Shown one piece after another: positions 23,772 through 32,787 of a DNA stretch of 64,000 nt (positions are counted from its first letter, which is position 1; the number at the start of each line of letters is the position of its first letter). The DNA is taken from positions 1-64,000 of the forward strand of contig JAURFE010000007.1 of NCBI GenBank assembly GCA_030827135.1, read 5' to 3'. Both the position numbers and the translations under genes were made by a program. Below the pieces are notes generated by a model that searched no databases, was not told the origin of the DNA, and saw nothing but the letters and a program-made list of their open reading frames with translations. Source of the DNA: Vicinamibacterales bacterium. GTDB taxonomy: Bacteria; Acidobacteriota; Vicinamibacteria; Vicinamibacterales; SCN-69-37.

Positions 23772-26464
23772 TTCGGCGGCGATCGCTAGCGCTGCTGTGC
23801 CTGTTGTTGACCGCAGCACCCGCCGCGCAGCAGCAACGTCCGATGCAGGCCGACGGCGTTGTGCGACTGCTTTCTGATCTCGAAAACGCGCTCATCGGCA
23901 ACAACGTCGATGAATTCCGTCGCCTCACGGCGCCCAGCATGGCGGTGGCTGAAAGTTCCACGTTCGCCGCGACATCGTTCGCGGAGGGTCAGGATTTCGC
24001 CGCCGTGCGCGAACGCGATCGTCGGCCCACCGGATCCGGGTATCTCGTCATGGTCGAGATGCTGCTCGGCCGCGGCAAGGTCGGCCGTATTTCGACCTGG
24101 CAGATGCTTGTTCAGCCCAGCGAGGGTGGAGAAACGTACGAGATCGCAAGTGCCACCCCCATCGCGTCCGTTGATGGTCTGGTGCAGCTCGAGATGGACC
24201 TGACGCAGCAATACGAGGTGCGCGACCTGACATTCGTCGCACCCGGACTCACACTCCGGATGGCGTCTGGGGCCGTCTTCCTCGGCCGTGTGGCCGACGG
24301 CGCAACGGCGCTGATCTTCAGAGGCAAAGGTGAGATGCTGTTTGCTCCGGCCGACCCCGCCGAGCAGGTGCAGATTCGCGCGTTCACCGGAAAACCCGCC
24401 GTTGATACCGGGATCGAATCCGCATTCCTGCGCCTGAACCCCTACGAGTTTGACGCACGCATCGCCGTGTCCCAGTTGGTCCCGACCACGCTTCACACCG
24501 GCGACGTCGCGCGAGCCCGACAGATATTCGACGAGTTCGGTCGCCGCAGCTACACCCTGAATCTTGGCGACCTCACCACGGATCGCTGGTCCCTGTTGCC
24601 GCCGGTCGGTGACGTCCTGGCCGAGATTCGCACACGACGCCACGGCATCCTGACCTACGTCCGTTCGACTGACGATGCGGAGGATGTGTCGCTGTTTGAC
24701 CGCCAGCGCGGCCGGAACATTTCAGTCTATGCCTCCCCGGAACGACTCGCCACGCGCGGTCCGTACTACTCGGAGGATGATGCGACCGCGTACGACGTGG
24801 AACACTACGCCGTCGATGTGAAGTTTGATCCGGAGCGCGACTGGATCAGCGGGCGAGGGTCGCTTCGGCTACGGACCAGGATTGAGGGGCTCTCCACGCT
24901 GTCGCTGAAGCTCGCAGAGGCCCTGTCGGTGTCGTCGATCTCCTCGCCCGAACTCGGCCGGGTGCTCGCGTTGCGCGTCGCAGGACAAAGCGGCGTGCTG
25001 GTCAGCCTGCCGCGAGCCCTGCCCAGAGGCAGCGAACTGGTGCTCGACGTGTTTTACGCAGGACGACTCCCGCCCCAGGCCATTGATCGCGAAGCCATCT
25101 CGGTCGACGGGCAGGCGCAGTCCGCGCCCAATCCTGCCGGGATGCAGGACCTGATCATCCCGCCCGAACCACGATTCCTCTACTCGAACCGCACCTACTG
25201 GTATCCGCAGGCCTCGGTCACCGATTTCGCGACGGCGGCCCTGCAGATCACCGTGCCCGCACAGTTTCAGGTCGTCGCCAGCGGCAGCCTGATCAACTCG
25301 ACGGTGACGCCGGTCGCTGAAGGCTCGGACCGCGGCGGGGATTCACGAGCGGAACGCACAGTCCAGTATCTGGCAGACCGTCCCCTGCGGTACCTGGCGG
25401 CCATCATCAGTCGATTCGTACCGGTGGGGAGCGCGCCGGCCGCCACCCCGGCCATTGCGCCGCCCGCGATCGGCGGCACCGACGCCACCGACGCGGCCAG
25501 GAGCGTGGCGGTTGACGTGGTGGCCACCCCCCGTCTGCTGCGTGGGAATCGATCATTGCCAGACCGGGTTGCCGGCATCGTGGCGTTCTACGCGTCGGCG
25601 ATCGGCGAAGCACCGTATCCCCACGTCACCGTGGCCACCCTCGATGCGGAGTTGCCGAGCGGCCACAGTCCGGCCTATTTCGCGATCTGGAATCAGGCCA
25701 CGTTGCCGACCACGCTCTCCTGGCGCGACGACCCCGTGGCCCTCACCGGACACCCGTTTTTTTTCCTGGCTCACGAAATCGCGCACCAATGGTGGGGACA
25801 AGCGATCGGCTGGAAGAACTACCACGAACAATGGCTGAGCGAGGGGCTCGCCCAGTACTTCGCCGCCTTGTATGCCGCGCAGGATCGCGGTCCGGAGACG
25901 GAGCGCTCCCTCTTCAGTCAGATGCGCACCACCGCGATGGAGCTCTCACGACACGGCCCGGTGCACCTGGGCTATCGGCTCGGGCACATTCAGGGAGACG
26001 GGCGGATTTTCCGTGGTCTGGTCTACAACAAGTCCGCCGTGGTCCTGCATATGCTGCGACGGCTCATCGGCCCGGACGCTTTTTCGCGGGGCATTCAGCG
26101 GTTTTATCGCACCCATCGCTTCCAGAAAGCCGGCACCGACGACTTGCGGGCCGCCCTGGAAGCCGAGGCCGGCATCCCCCTCGGCCGCTTTTTCGAACGC
26201 TGGATTCTCGGGTTCCAGTTGCCGCAGGCCCGGCTCTCCTGGCGCATGGACGCCGATGGGGCACACGTCTTTCTCCGGGTCCAACAGACCGGGGACACCT
26301 TCGACTTTCCGCTGACCGTCGCGGTCCAGTATGCCAACGGCCAATCGGAGTCGGTGGAACTGGCGGTCACGTCGGCGACCCATGAGCTCCGAATGCCCGC
26401 CAAAGGGCCCATCCGACAGGTCGACACCCGAGACGACCTGAGCCTGGTGACTGTCCGGCGCTGA
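23768..26464 (+). CDS. M1 family zinc aminopeptidase-like secreted protein
   Basis: An 898-residue exported protein with a Sec signal (SLALLCLLLTAAPAAQ). The peptidase site is intact: HEIAHQWW at residue 669 with the third zinc ligand Glu 18 residues after the second His (WLSEGLAQY). The exopeptidase GxMEN motif is missing; the equivalent segment reads GHSPAYFAIWNQ, so specificity may differ from true aminopeptidases. Residues 20-330 form an extra N-terminal region not seen in short M1 enzymes. A catalytic Tyr may be in HLGYRLGH. It is cotranscribed with the phosphatase upstream. Confidence 0.85.
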   Translation: MIRRRSLALLCLLLTAAPAAQQQRPMQADGVVRLLSDLENALIGNNVDEFRRLTAPSMAVAESSTFAATSFAEGQDFAAVRERDRRPTGSGYLVMVEMLLGRGKVGRISTWQMLVQPSEGGETYEIASATPIASVDGLVQLEMDLTQQYEVRDLTFVAPGLTLRMASGAVFLGRVADGATALIFRGKGEMLFAPADPAEQVQIRAFTGKPAVDTGIESAFLRLNPYEFDARIAVSQLVPTTLHTGDVARARQIFDEFGRRSYTLNLGDLTTDRWSLLPPVGDVLAEIRTRRHGILTYVRSTDDAEDVSLFDRQRGRNISVYASPERLATRGPYYSEDDATAYDVEHYAVDVKFDPERDWISGRGSLRLRTRIEGLSTLSLKLAEALSVSSISSPELGRVLALRVAGQSGVLVSLPRALPRGSELVLDVFYAGRLPPQAIDREAISVDGQAQSAPNPAGMQDLIIPPEPRFLYSNRTYWYPQASVTDFATAALQITVPAQFQVVASGSLINSTVTPVAEGSDRGGDSRAERTVQYLADRPLRYLAAIISRFVPVGSAPAATPAIAPPAIGGTDATDAARSVAVDVVATPRLLRGNRSLPDRVAGIVAFYASAIGEAPYPHVTVATLDAELPSGHSPAYFAIWNQATLPTTLSWRDDPVALTGHPFFFLAHEIAHQWWGQAIGWKNYHEQWLSEGLAQYFAALYAAQDRGPETERSLFSQMRTTAMELSRHGPVHLGYRLGHIQGDGRIFRGLVYNKSAVVLHMLRRLIGPDAFSRGIQRFYRTHRFQKAGTDDLRAALEAEAGIPLGRFFERWILGFQLPQARLSWRMDADGAHVFLRVQQTGDTFDFPLTVAVQYANGQSESVELAVTSATHELRMPAKGPIRQVDTRDDLSLVTVRR

Positions 26465-26481
26465 GATAGAATTCAAGGGCT

Positions 26482-28251
26482 ATGGAAACGGTCACGCTGA
26501 CGATCGACGGCCAGTCGGTCACGGTTCCCAAGGGTAAGTCGGTCCTCGAAGCGATTCATGCCAGTGGCGGCCACGTGCCGTACTACTGCTATCACCCCGG
26601 ACTCCAGGTCGATGGATCCTGCCGTGTGTGCATCGTCAAAATCGAGAAAATGCCGAAACTGCAGACGTCGTGTTCAACGGCCTGCGCCGACGGCATGGTG
26701 GTGACGACGAACTCGCCCGAGGTCGAGGCCGCGCGCGCCAGCGTGTTCGAGTTCCTGCTGGTGAATCACCCGCTCGATTGTCCGGTGTGCGACAAGGGCG
26801 GTGAGTGTCCCCTGCAGGACTACTCCTACTCGTACGGACCCGAGCGCAGCCGGATGGAATTCCCGCGGCGGGTGTTTGACGGTGAGGGCGTAAAGGCCGA
26901 TGTGGACTTCGGCCCGACGCTGATGCTCAACCGCAACCGCTGCATCATGTGCACACGCTGTGAACGGTTCATGAAGGAAGTGGATGGCGACGCGCAGATT
27001 GGCGTCTTCCAGCGCGGCGTCCACAGCGAAATTGCGACGTTCGAAGAAAAAGGCGTCGTCTCGCTGCTCTCCGGCAACCTGATGGATGTGTGCCCGGTGG
27101 GCGCCATCACGACGCGCGACTACCGCTTCAAGTCGCGGCCGTGGGACAACCCGATGGCCGTGGACACGATCTGCACCGGTTGCGAAAAGGGCTGCAACAC
27201 GACCGCGTGGATCAAGGCCAAACCCGAGTGGGCCAAGGGCGCGCGCCTCGTGCGGTTGACGCCTCGGTTCAACGCCGACATCAACCAGTACTGGATGTGT
27301 GACATCGGCCGCTTCGACTACCACTGGGTCGAAAGCGATCGTCGCCTGCTGCAGCCGCACGTCCGCTCGTCGCGCGGATCCGATGCAACGCCGTGGGATG
27401 AGGCGCTTGTGGCTGTGAAAGCCGCCGTCGACGCTGCCGGAGCGAATCACGCGCGCGTGCTGGTCTCCGGCCACGCATCACTCGAAGAACTCTACGTCCT
27501 CAGGCAGTTCGCCGGACTCACCGGCGGGGTCACCTTCAGCTGGCGGCATCGCCCGAAACCGCAGCCGGTGAACACCAAGTTCCCGATTCCAGCGGTCGAC
27601 GCGCCGAACCTGCGCGGCGCACGCGACCTCGGATTCAAACTCGGCGCCACTGATGGCGCGGCCGACGTCAGCGGCCTGCGCGCGGCGGTGGACACCGGCG
27701 CCGTGCAGCTGCTCTATGTGATCGATCCCGGCCCCGATGGGTCGATCGGCGACACCGAATGGATCCTCACGGCGAAGCAGTCTGGCAAAATCGCCACCCT
27801 CATCGTGCAGGGCGTGCTGAAGTCCGCGCTCACCGACGCGGCCGACATCGTCTTGCCGGGCTGTGCATTCGCCGAGAAGGACGCGACGTTCACGAACGCC
27901 ACCGGCCACGTCCAGCCGGCCTCACGCGTCATCACGCCCCCGGGAGACGCAGCCGAAGACTGGCAGATTCTCTCGAAGGTCGCTGTGGCTTTTGGTGCGA
28001 CGGTCGCACAGACGACGGCTGCATCCCTGCGTCAGGCGATTGCCTCTGAATATGGTTCGGTCCCCGGGTACAGCGCACTGGCTGACCTCGCATTTGCGCG
28101 CCCGGTGTCGGCACGTCAATACATGCAGGCGTCGAACCCGATGGAGCGCGGCAAGTGGGACACGATGTTCCAGGATCTGCCGCCCATCAAATTCGGCGAT
28201 GACTTCGGCCCGATGCCTCGCGCAGGCGTCATTCCGCTGAAACCCGTATAG
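26482..28251 (+). CDS. nuoG: NADH-quinone oxidoreductase subunit G (NuoG-type)
   Basis: A 589-residue iron-sulfur protein. The order is a [2Fe-2S] ferredoxin domain (CYHPGLQVDGSCRVCIVK, CSTAC), the HPLDCPVCDKGGECPLQD segment, a 4Fe-4S site (RNRCIMCTRCERFMKEVDGD) and the C-x2-C-x3-C cluster TICTGCEKGCNTTAW, followed by a shortened molybdopterin-like domain. NuoG passes electrons inside complex I. The usual length is 680-910 residues, so this is a short form. No other nuo genes lie nearby, so the complex must be encoded elsewhere or this subunit serves another oxidoreductase. TAGAAT lies 9 nt before the start. Confidence 0.82.
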   Translation: METVTLTIDGQSVTVPKGKSVLEAIHASGGHVPYYCYHPGLQVDGSCRVCIVKIEKMPKLQTSCSTACADGMVVTTNSPEVEAARASVFEFLLVNHPLDCPVCDKGGECPLQDYSYSYGPERSRMEFPRRVFDGEGVKADVDFGPTLMLNRNRCIMCTRCERFMKEVDGDAQIGVFQRGVHSEIATFEEKGVVSLLSGNLMDVCPVGAITTRDYRFKSRPWDNPMAVDTICTGCEKGCNTTAWIKAKPEWAKGARLVRLTPRFNADINQYWMCDIGRFDYHWVESDRRLLQPHVRSSRGSDATPWDEALVAVKAAVDAAGANHARVLVSGHASLEELYVLRQFAGLTGGVTFSWRHRPKPQPVNTKFPIPAVDAPNLRGARDLGFKLGATDGAADVSGLRAAVDTGAVQLLYVIDPGPDGSIGDTEWILTAKQSGKIATLIVQGVLKSALTDAADIVLPGCAFAEKDATFTNATGHVQPASRVITPPGDAAEDWQILSKVAVAFGATVAQTTAASLRQAIASEYGSVPGYSALADLAFARPVSARQYMQASNPMERGKWDTMFQDLPPIKFGDDFGPMPRAGVIPLKPV

Positions 28252-29125
28252 CGAGCGCGAGCGGCACGACCCTGATCGCCAGGGTCCCGCTCGCCTCAAA
28301 GACTTCGCCGTCGACGTGCGCGACCATCCGGTCGCCCGTCACGCGCGCCGTCCTGGTCCGCAGGCGTTCGAGCCCCTCGGCCGGCGCGCGCCGGTTCCAG
28401 AACAACCGACGCGCACGCCAGATCTGCCGGAGCGGCGAGCCCCCATCCGCAATCAACACATCCAGCAGGCCGTCACGTATGTCGGCATCCGGTGCGAGCA
28501 CGGCGGCGTTGCCGTATTCCGGCGCGTTCGCAAATCCGATCAGGAACTTCCGTCCCGCTCGCCGCCCATCGTCGCACGCCAACTCGTAGTGCAGCGACTG
28601 ATACGACCAGACCAGACTGAAGCTCTTTGAGACATACCCAAGGGCACCACGCTTCTTGCGCGTGGCAAAAAGCCTTCCGACCGCGGCATCAAATCCGATC
28701 CCCGCCACGTTCAGGAACAGGCGATCGTTCACATATCCGACGTCCATCCTGGACGTGTGTCCTTCGAGCGCCACCTGCAGGGCGCGACGCCAGGACGTCG
28801 GCAGTTTGAGTCCCAGGGCCAGGCCGTCTCCCGACCCGCACGGCACGATGCCGAGGGGCACATGTGAGCCCAGCAACCCCTGCGCCACCTCGTTCACCGT
28901 GCCGTCGCCCCCCATCGCGACCACGACCTCGCACCCGGTCGCGAGGCACTCCTGCGCCAGTGTGCGCGCGTGCCCCTGCGCGGTGGTCAGCCTGATGTCC
29001 GCCGTGACGCCGGCGTCTGCCGCCTGCTGCGCGATAAACGAGCGACGACGCTCCGCCTCTCCGGCGTGACTGCCTCGTCGCCCTGAAATCGGGTTGATGA
29101 TCACGCCAATGCGGGTCGGCTTCAT
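28229..29125 (-). CDS. Diacylglycerol/sphingosine kinase family lipid kinase
   Basis: A 298-residue DagK/LCB5-type kinase. The phosphate-binding region reads IGVIINPISGRRG at the start, then VVAMGGDGTVNEVAQGLLG and IVPCGSGDGLALGLKL (usual form PxGTxND). The C-terminal half has the family beta-sandwich with LNVAGIGFDAAVG. The enzyme phosphorylates a lipid hydroxyl at the membrane with ATP; the acceptor is unknown. The start at 29125 gives the standard beginning, and the long upstream ORF extension is not coding. Its 3' end overlaps the convergent nuoG end by 23 nt. Confidence 0.88.
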   Translation of the reverse strand: MKPTRIGVIINPISGRRGSHAGEAERRRSFIAQQAADAGVTADIRLTTAQGHARTLAQECLATGCEVVVAMGGDGTVNEVAQGLLGSHVPLGIVPCGSGDGLALGLKLPTSWRRALQVALEGHTSRMDVGYVNDRLFLNVAGIGFDAAVGRLFATRKKRGALGYVSKSFSLVWSYQSLHYELACDDGRRAGRKFLIGFANAPEYGNAAVLAPDADIRDGLLDVLIADGGSPLRQIWRARRLFWNRRAPAEGLERLRTRTARVTGDRMVAHVDGEVFEASGTLAIRVVPLALAIRVSAE

Positions 29126-29151
29126 GGCTGGCGGTGCTATAGTAGCGTTCC
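29126..29151. promoter_or_regulatory. 26-bp divergent promoter (lipid kinase | GAF protein)
   Basis: TATAGT (29138-29143, plus) lies 8 nt before the ATG at 29152. On the minus strand TACTAT (29144-29139) overlaps it and lies 13 nt before the ATG at 29125. A single AT-rich patch therefore serves both directions. Confidence 0.45.
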
Positions 29152-30309
29152 ATGCAGAGTCTGCGTGGTGTCGTTCCCGTTCTCCTGGGATGTCTGCTCG
29201 TTGGCGGCACCACGTATCAGGCCTGGCAATTCGAACGGGCCTCATCCGCGCTCCAGACACACGAAGATCGACTCGCTCGCCAGTTTTCCTCGCTGGAACT
29301 GACGGTCGCGGCCGTGCGCACGGCGCAGGCCGGCTACGTCGCCGCGGGCCAGGGTGCGGATTTCTGGATGACGCGTGTGGACGATCTGATGGCGCAGGTC
29401 GCCGCGGGGTTGTCGGAGCGGCAACTCGACGGACAGGCCGACGCAGTGACAGCGCTGGAATCCGCACAGTCCCGCCTTGATGCCCTCCGGGTGTCGGACC
29501 GGCGCGCGCGCAATTACGTCGGCAACGATCAGCGCCTGCTGGCGTCCGACGTGATTTTTGTGGAGAGCCTCGAGATTCTCGACCGCCTGGCGGCCGATAT
29601 TGCGACCGCACGAGACGCGGAGATTCAGGCCGGTCGTCGGGAAGCCGCGACCATCCGCCAGTACCAGGCGGGCCTGGTGGGCGGCGCCGCCGTGCTGCTG
29701 CTTGTGCTCGTCGCTGTTCCAAAGTCCCGTGGCTCCGAAGTTCCCGTGGTTCCGGAGGTCCGAAGTCCCGACGTTCCCGCGGTTCCGGAGGTCCGAGGTG
29801 CCGAAGTCCAGGGCCTGGCCGACGCGGCGGATGTATGTGTTGATCTGGCGCGGTTGCTGGATGGCCGCGACCTGCCTGCGTTGATTGCGCGGACGGCGAC
29901 GGCCATCGGCGCCAAGGGCGTGGTGTTGTGGGTGATTGACGAGGCCCGTGAAACCTTGCGCCCGTCACTGGCCCATGGTTATTCCGATCGCATGGTGCAG
30001 CGCCTGGGCACACTGCCCGTGGGCGCTGACAACGTCACGTCCGTGGCCTGCCGCACCCTGCAACCGCAGGTCGTGCCGGCCGGGTCCCCCGAGGGTTCGG
30101 GTGCGATTGCCGTGCCGCTGATTGGCGCCGCCGGGTGTGTCGGGGTCCTGGCAGCCGAGGTCTCCGGGCGCGCCGCTGACGGGTCCACGCTGCCGCTGGC
30201 GCGCGTGATCGCCGCTCAACTCGCCGCAGTGATCACCCCCCTGCCGGCGGTGGCGGCCGGTGGCGCCACTGACGCGCTCGACGCCCCTCCGGCAGCAGGC
30301 GCCCTGTAG
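29152..30309 (+). CDS. Membrane-anchored protein with C-terminal GAF-like domain
   Basis: A 385-residue protein. Helix 1 (VVPVLLGCLLVGGTTYQAW) and helix 2 (AGLVGGAAVLLLVLVAVP, about residue 180) flank an all-alpha extracytoplasmic region of about 150 residues, as in sensors with a four-helix bundle. After an 11-residue tandem repeat linker (VPxVPEVR repeated) comes a cytoplasmic GAF-like domain (residues 225-365), with ATAIGAKGVVLWVIDEA and AIAVPLIGAAGCVGVLAAE. No catalytic output domain is present. It may sense a small ligand or pair with a separate signalling partner. Confidence 0.65.
   Translation: MQSLRGVVPVLLGCLLVGGTTYQAWQFERASSALQTHEDRLARQFSSLELTVAAVRTAQAGYVAAGQGADFWMTRVDDLMAQVAAGLSERQLDGQADAVTALESAQSRLDALRVSDRRARNYVGNDQRLLASDVIFVESLEILDRLAADIATARDAEIQAGRREAATIRQYQAGLVGGAAVLLLVLVAVPKSRGSEVPVVPEVRSPDVPAVPEVRGAEVQGLADAADVCVDLARLLDGRDLPALIARTATAIGAKGVVLWVIDEARETLRPSLAHGYSDRMVQRLGTLPVGADNVTSVACRTLQPQVVPAGSPEGSGAIAVPLIGAAGCVGVLAAEVSGRAADGSTLPLARVIAAQLAAVITPLPAVAAGGATDALDAPPAAGAL
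29740..29805. repeat. 33-bp in-frame tandem repeat in the GAF-protein linker
   Basis: Two copies start at 29740 and 29773 (GTTCCCGTGG... and GTTCCCGCGG...). They encode 11-residue units VPVVPEVRSPD and VPAVPEVRGAE between the second membrane helix and the GAF-like domain. The exact 11-codon period shows expansion at the DNA level. Confidence 0.7.
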
Positions 30310-30313
30310 CACC

Positions 30314-30378
30314 CAGCGGTCACCGCTGCGCAGGTCGGTCGAAATGTCGCGGTAAAGGCGTCAGGTGCCGTGCGGCAC
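30314..30378. terminator. Two short hairpins between convergent genes
   Basis: CAGCGGT and ACCGCTG (30314-30328) form a nearly loopless palindrome just after the GAF gene. GTGCCG and CGGCAC (30365-30378) form a second. The 214-bp gap between the two convergent genes holds nothing else I recognise. A terminator role is inferred from position. Confidence 0.35.
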
Positions 30379-30523
30379 ACATCTTGATTACATCACTGTG
30401 AAGTCGCCCGGCATCACATGGGGTGTGTCCTCTCGTAACGACAGGCAGGCGCTGGCATCGCAATCACCCCATGGCACGTGGGCTGATGCCCGGGCGGCTT
30501 CGATACTCGCCGGCGCCGCGAGA

Positions 30524-32308
30524 TTACAGCAGGGCCGGCAAGGCGAATTTCAGCACGACCACGGTGGTGTCATCATTCGGGGCGAATCCCGCCCGATGTG
30601 CGTCGACCGCTTCCACGATCGAGTGCACGATCTCCTTGGCGGTCAGATGCCGCGTATGCGAGACGACGTCACACAGTCGCGTCGTGCCAAATTCCTCGCT
30701 CCGTCTGTTCATCGCTTCTGTTACGCCATCCGAACAGAACACCCACACGTCATCGGACGCGAGCGGGAACGAGACTTCGTCATACGACATGCCGGGAAAG
30801 GAACCCAGCGGCACGCCGCGGGCTTCAACCACGGCACAGGTGTCGCCCGTGGCACGCACCGGATACGGCAGGCCGGAGTTCGACAGTGTGACCGTGCGCC
30901 GCTTGAGGTCGAAGATCGAATAACACAGCGTGCAGTAGTACTCCTCAAGCTGACGCTCGTGGAGGATCGTGTTGATCGACATCAACACCGCCGCCGGCGA
31001 CGACCCTTCGGGAACGTAGCGGCGCCGGAAGGTGCGGCCACGCACCAGTTCACCCGCGAATACGCTGTAGAGCGCCGCCGGCACACCCTTGCCGGAGACA
31101 TCGCCGAGCGCCACGATCAGCGTGTGTGATTCGGGCACGAGGTAGTCGTAGAAGTCGCCCCCAAGTTCCCGGGCCGCTGAGAACGAGGCGGCGGCGTCCA
31201 CACCCTTGAGCCGCTTCGGCAATTTGGTCGGCAGCAGCGCCGCCTGGACGCGGCGCGCAAACTTGAGTTCCTTGTCCAGGCGCGCTTCGGTTGTGGTGAC
31301 TTCCTTGTAGAGCCGCGCGTTTTCAATCGCCACCGCCGCCTGGCTCGCGAGCAGCGTGAGAATCTCGACGTCGCGTTTCGAGAAGGCGTCAAGTTCCGGA
31401 CTCTCGAGATCGAAGACGCCGACGCAGCAATCCTTGAGCAACATCGGCACGGCCAGCTCCGAGCGCACGTCATCGACCACCTTGATGTAGCGGGGGTCTT
31501 TGGAGACGTCGGGGACAAGCAGCGGCTCACGGTGCAGCGCGGCGTATCCCACGATGCCCTGTCCCATCGGAACCTTGGGCAGCTCGACGCGATCACCAAA
31601 CTGCACGGCCACCTTGATCTCAAGCTCCTGTGTGTCGTCGTTGAGCAGCAGAATGCCGAACGTGCGGTAGTCCACCACCCGGCGCGCCAGCTGCGCTATG
31701 CGCGCGAGCAGCTCGTCCAGGGCCATCAACGCCGCCACATCCCGGCCGATCTCGGCGAGAGTCTCAAACGCTTCGGCATCCAGCCGCTGCTGCTCAAACA
31801 GGCGCGCATTAACCAGGGCGAGCGCCACATGGGCGCCGAACTGGCGCAGAATCGCGGCATCCCGCTCGGAGTACTTGTCCCGGGAGCGGCTGAGCACGTT
31901 CAGGGCGCCGATGGGCTTGTTCTTGTGCACCAGCGGCACCGCCAGCGTGGAGCTCATGCCACTGACCACCTCAACATAGTTGGGTTCCAGCGAAATGTCG
32001 CCCACGACCACGGCTTCCTGGGTGGTGATCACGTGCCCGACGATGCCGTCGGTGATTTTGGGACGGTAGTGCGTCGTGTCCGGGTAGCCGACCGCGTAGG
32101 CAATCCTGAGTTCCCCGCGTTTCTCGTCAACAAGGTAGACGGCAAACGCATCAAACGGGATGAGGCGACCGATAAGCTCAGGGATCTTCTGGAGCAGCTC
32201 GTCCAGCTCGATGACGGACGCCACCTGACGGCCCAGGTCGAACAGGGTCATCAGGATGTCGCGTTCGTGAGACCCGACCGAGAGGTGGCTGGAGGATCGT
32301 TCGATCAA
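30524..32308 (-). CDS. Tandem-GAF SpoIIE/RsbU-type PP2C phosphatase
   Basis: A 594-residue soluble phosphatase with two GAF domains (about residues 20-170 and 190-335) and a SpoIIE domain (375-590). Metal-binding motifs are intact: LGGDFYDYLVP, IVALGDVSGKGVPAALYS and FCSDGVTEAMNRR. Like RsbU or RsbP it would act on a phosphorylated anti-sigma antagonist in response to signals bound by the GAF domains. No partner genes are adjacent. I chose the TTG at 32308 because a perfect TATAAT lies exactly 10 nt upstream, as for several other genes here; the frame is open to 32341, and the ATG at 32251 would cut into the first helix. Confidence 0.85.
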   Translation of the reverse strand: MIERSSSHLSVGSHERDILMTLFDLGRQVASVIELDELLQKIPELIGRLIPFDAFAVYLVDEKRGELRIAYAVGYPDTTHYRPKITDGIVGHVITTQEAVVVGDISLEPNYVEVVSGMSSTLAVPLVHKNKPIGALNVLSRSRDKYSERDAAILRQFGAHVALALVNARLFEQQRLDAEAFETLAEIGRDVAALMALDELLARIAQLARRVVDYRTFGILLLNDDTQELEIKVAVQFGDRVELPKVPMGQGIVGYAALHREPLLVPDVSKDPRYIKVVDDVRSELAVPMLLKDCCVGVFDLESPELDAFSKRDVEILTLLASQAAVAIENARLYKEVTTTEARLDKELKFARRVQAALLPTKLPKRLKGVDAAASFSAARELGGDFYDYLVPESHTLIVALGDVSGKGVPAALYSVFAGELVRGRTFRRRYVPEGSSPAAVLMSINTILHERQLEEYYCTLCYSIFDLKRRTVTLSNSGLPYPVRATGDTCAVVEARGVPLGSFPGMSYDEVSFPLASDDVWVFCSDGVTEAMNRRSEEFGTTRLCDVVSHTRHLTAKEIVHSIVEAVDAHRAGFAPNDDTTVVVLKFALPALL

Positions 32309-32340
32309 GTCGGAACCTATTATACTTGGTTCCCTCTGCA
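32309..32340. promoter_or_regulatory. Overlapping divergent -10 boxes (phosphatase | fabZ)
   Basis: TATAAT on the minus strand (32324-32319) overlaps TATACT/TATTAT on the plus strand (32321-32326, 32318-32323). The minus box lies 10 nt before the TTG at 32308, and the plus box 14 nt before the ATG at 32341. No convincing -35 box is seen on either side. Confidence 0.5.
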
Positions 32341-32787
32341 ATGACTGATCTGACGCTGCCCCTTGACTACACCGCCATTGAGCGGATTCTCCCCCATCGG
32401 TACCCGTTTCTGCTGGTGGACCGGATCGTCGAGTTCGAGCCGGACGTCCGGATCGTCGGCATCAAGAACATTTCGCAGAACGAAACCTCGTTGTCGTCCA
32501 CACCGGGTGAGCGGAGAGCGCTGCCGCCCACGCTCCTGACCGAAGCGGTCGCGCAGGTGGGCGCAATCATGATTCTCTCGAAGCCGGAAAACCTGGACAA
32601 ACTGATCTTCTTCATGGGGATCGACCGGGTCCGCTACCGGCGACCGGTGCATCCCGGCGACGTCGTGCGGATCGAGGCCGTTGTCAAGCGGCTCCGCAGC
32701 CGGATGGGCGTGCTGAGCGGCACGGCCACAGTCAATGGCGAACGGGTGCTGAACGGCACGATGACGTTCGCGCTCGGCCCCCGATAA
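32341..32787 (+). CDS. fabZ: 3-hydroxyacyl-ACP dehydratase FabZ
   Basis: A 148-residue hot-dog-fold dehydratase. The catalytic His is in LPHRYPFLLVDRI and the catalytic Glu in LTEAVAQVGAIM. FFMGIDRVRYRRPVHPGDVV is also typical. It converts (3R)-hydroxyacyl-ACP to trans-2-enoyl-ACP in fatty-acid synthesis, including precursors for lipid A. It stands alone here, away from lpxA/lpxD, which often accompany it in Gram-negative genomes. Its stop codon is immediately followed by the stop of the convergent dehydrogenase gene at 32788. Confidence 0.93.
   Translation: MTDLTLPLDYTAIERILPHRYPFLLVDRIVEFEPDVRIVGIKNISQNETSLSSTPGERRALPPTLLTEAVAQVGAIMILSKPENLDKLIFFMGIDRVRYRRPVHPGDVVRIEAVVKRLRSRMGVLSGTATVNGERVLNGTMTFALGPR

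Noticed and set aside
28229-30013. 594-codon form of the lipid kinase
   Set aside because: The upstream 296 codons are Pro/Arg-rich antisense to the GAF gene; the kinase domain starts normally at 29125.
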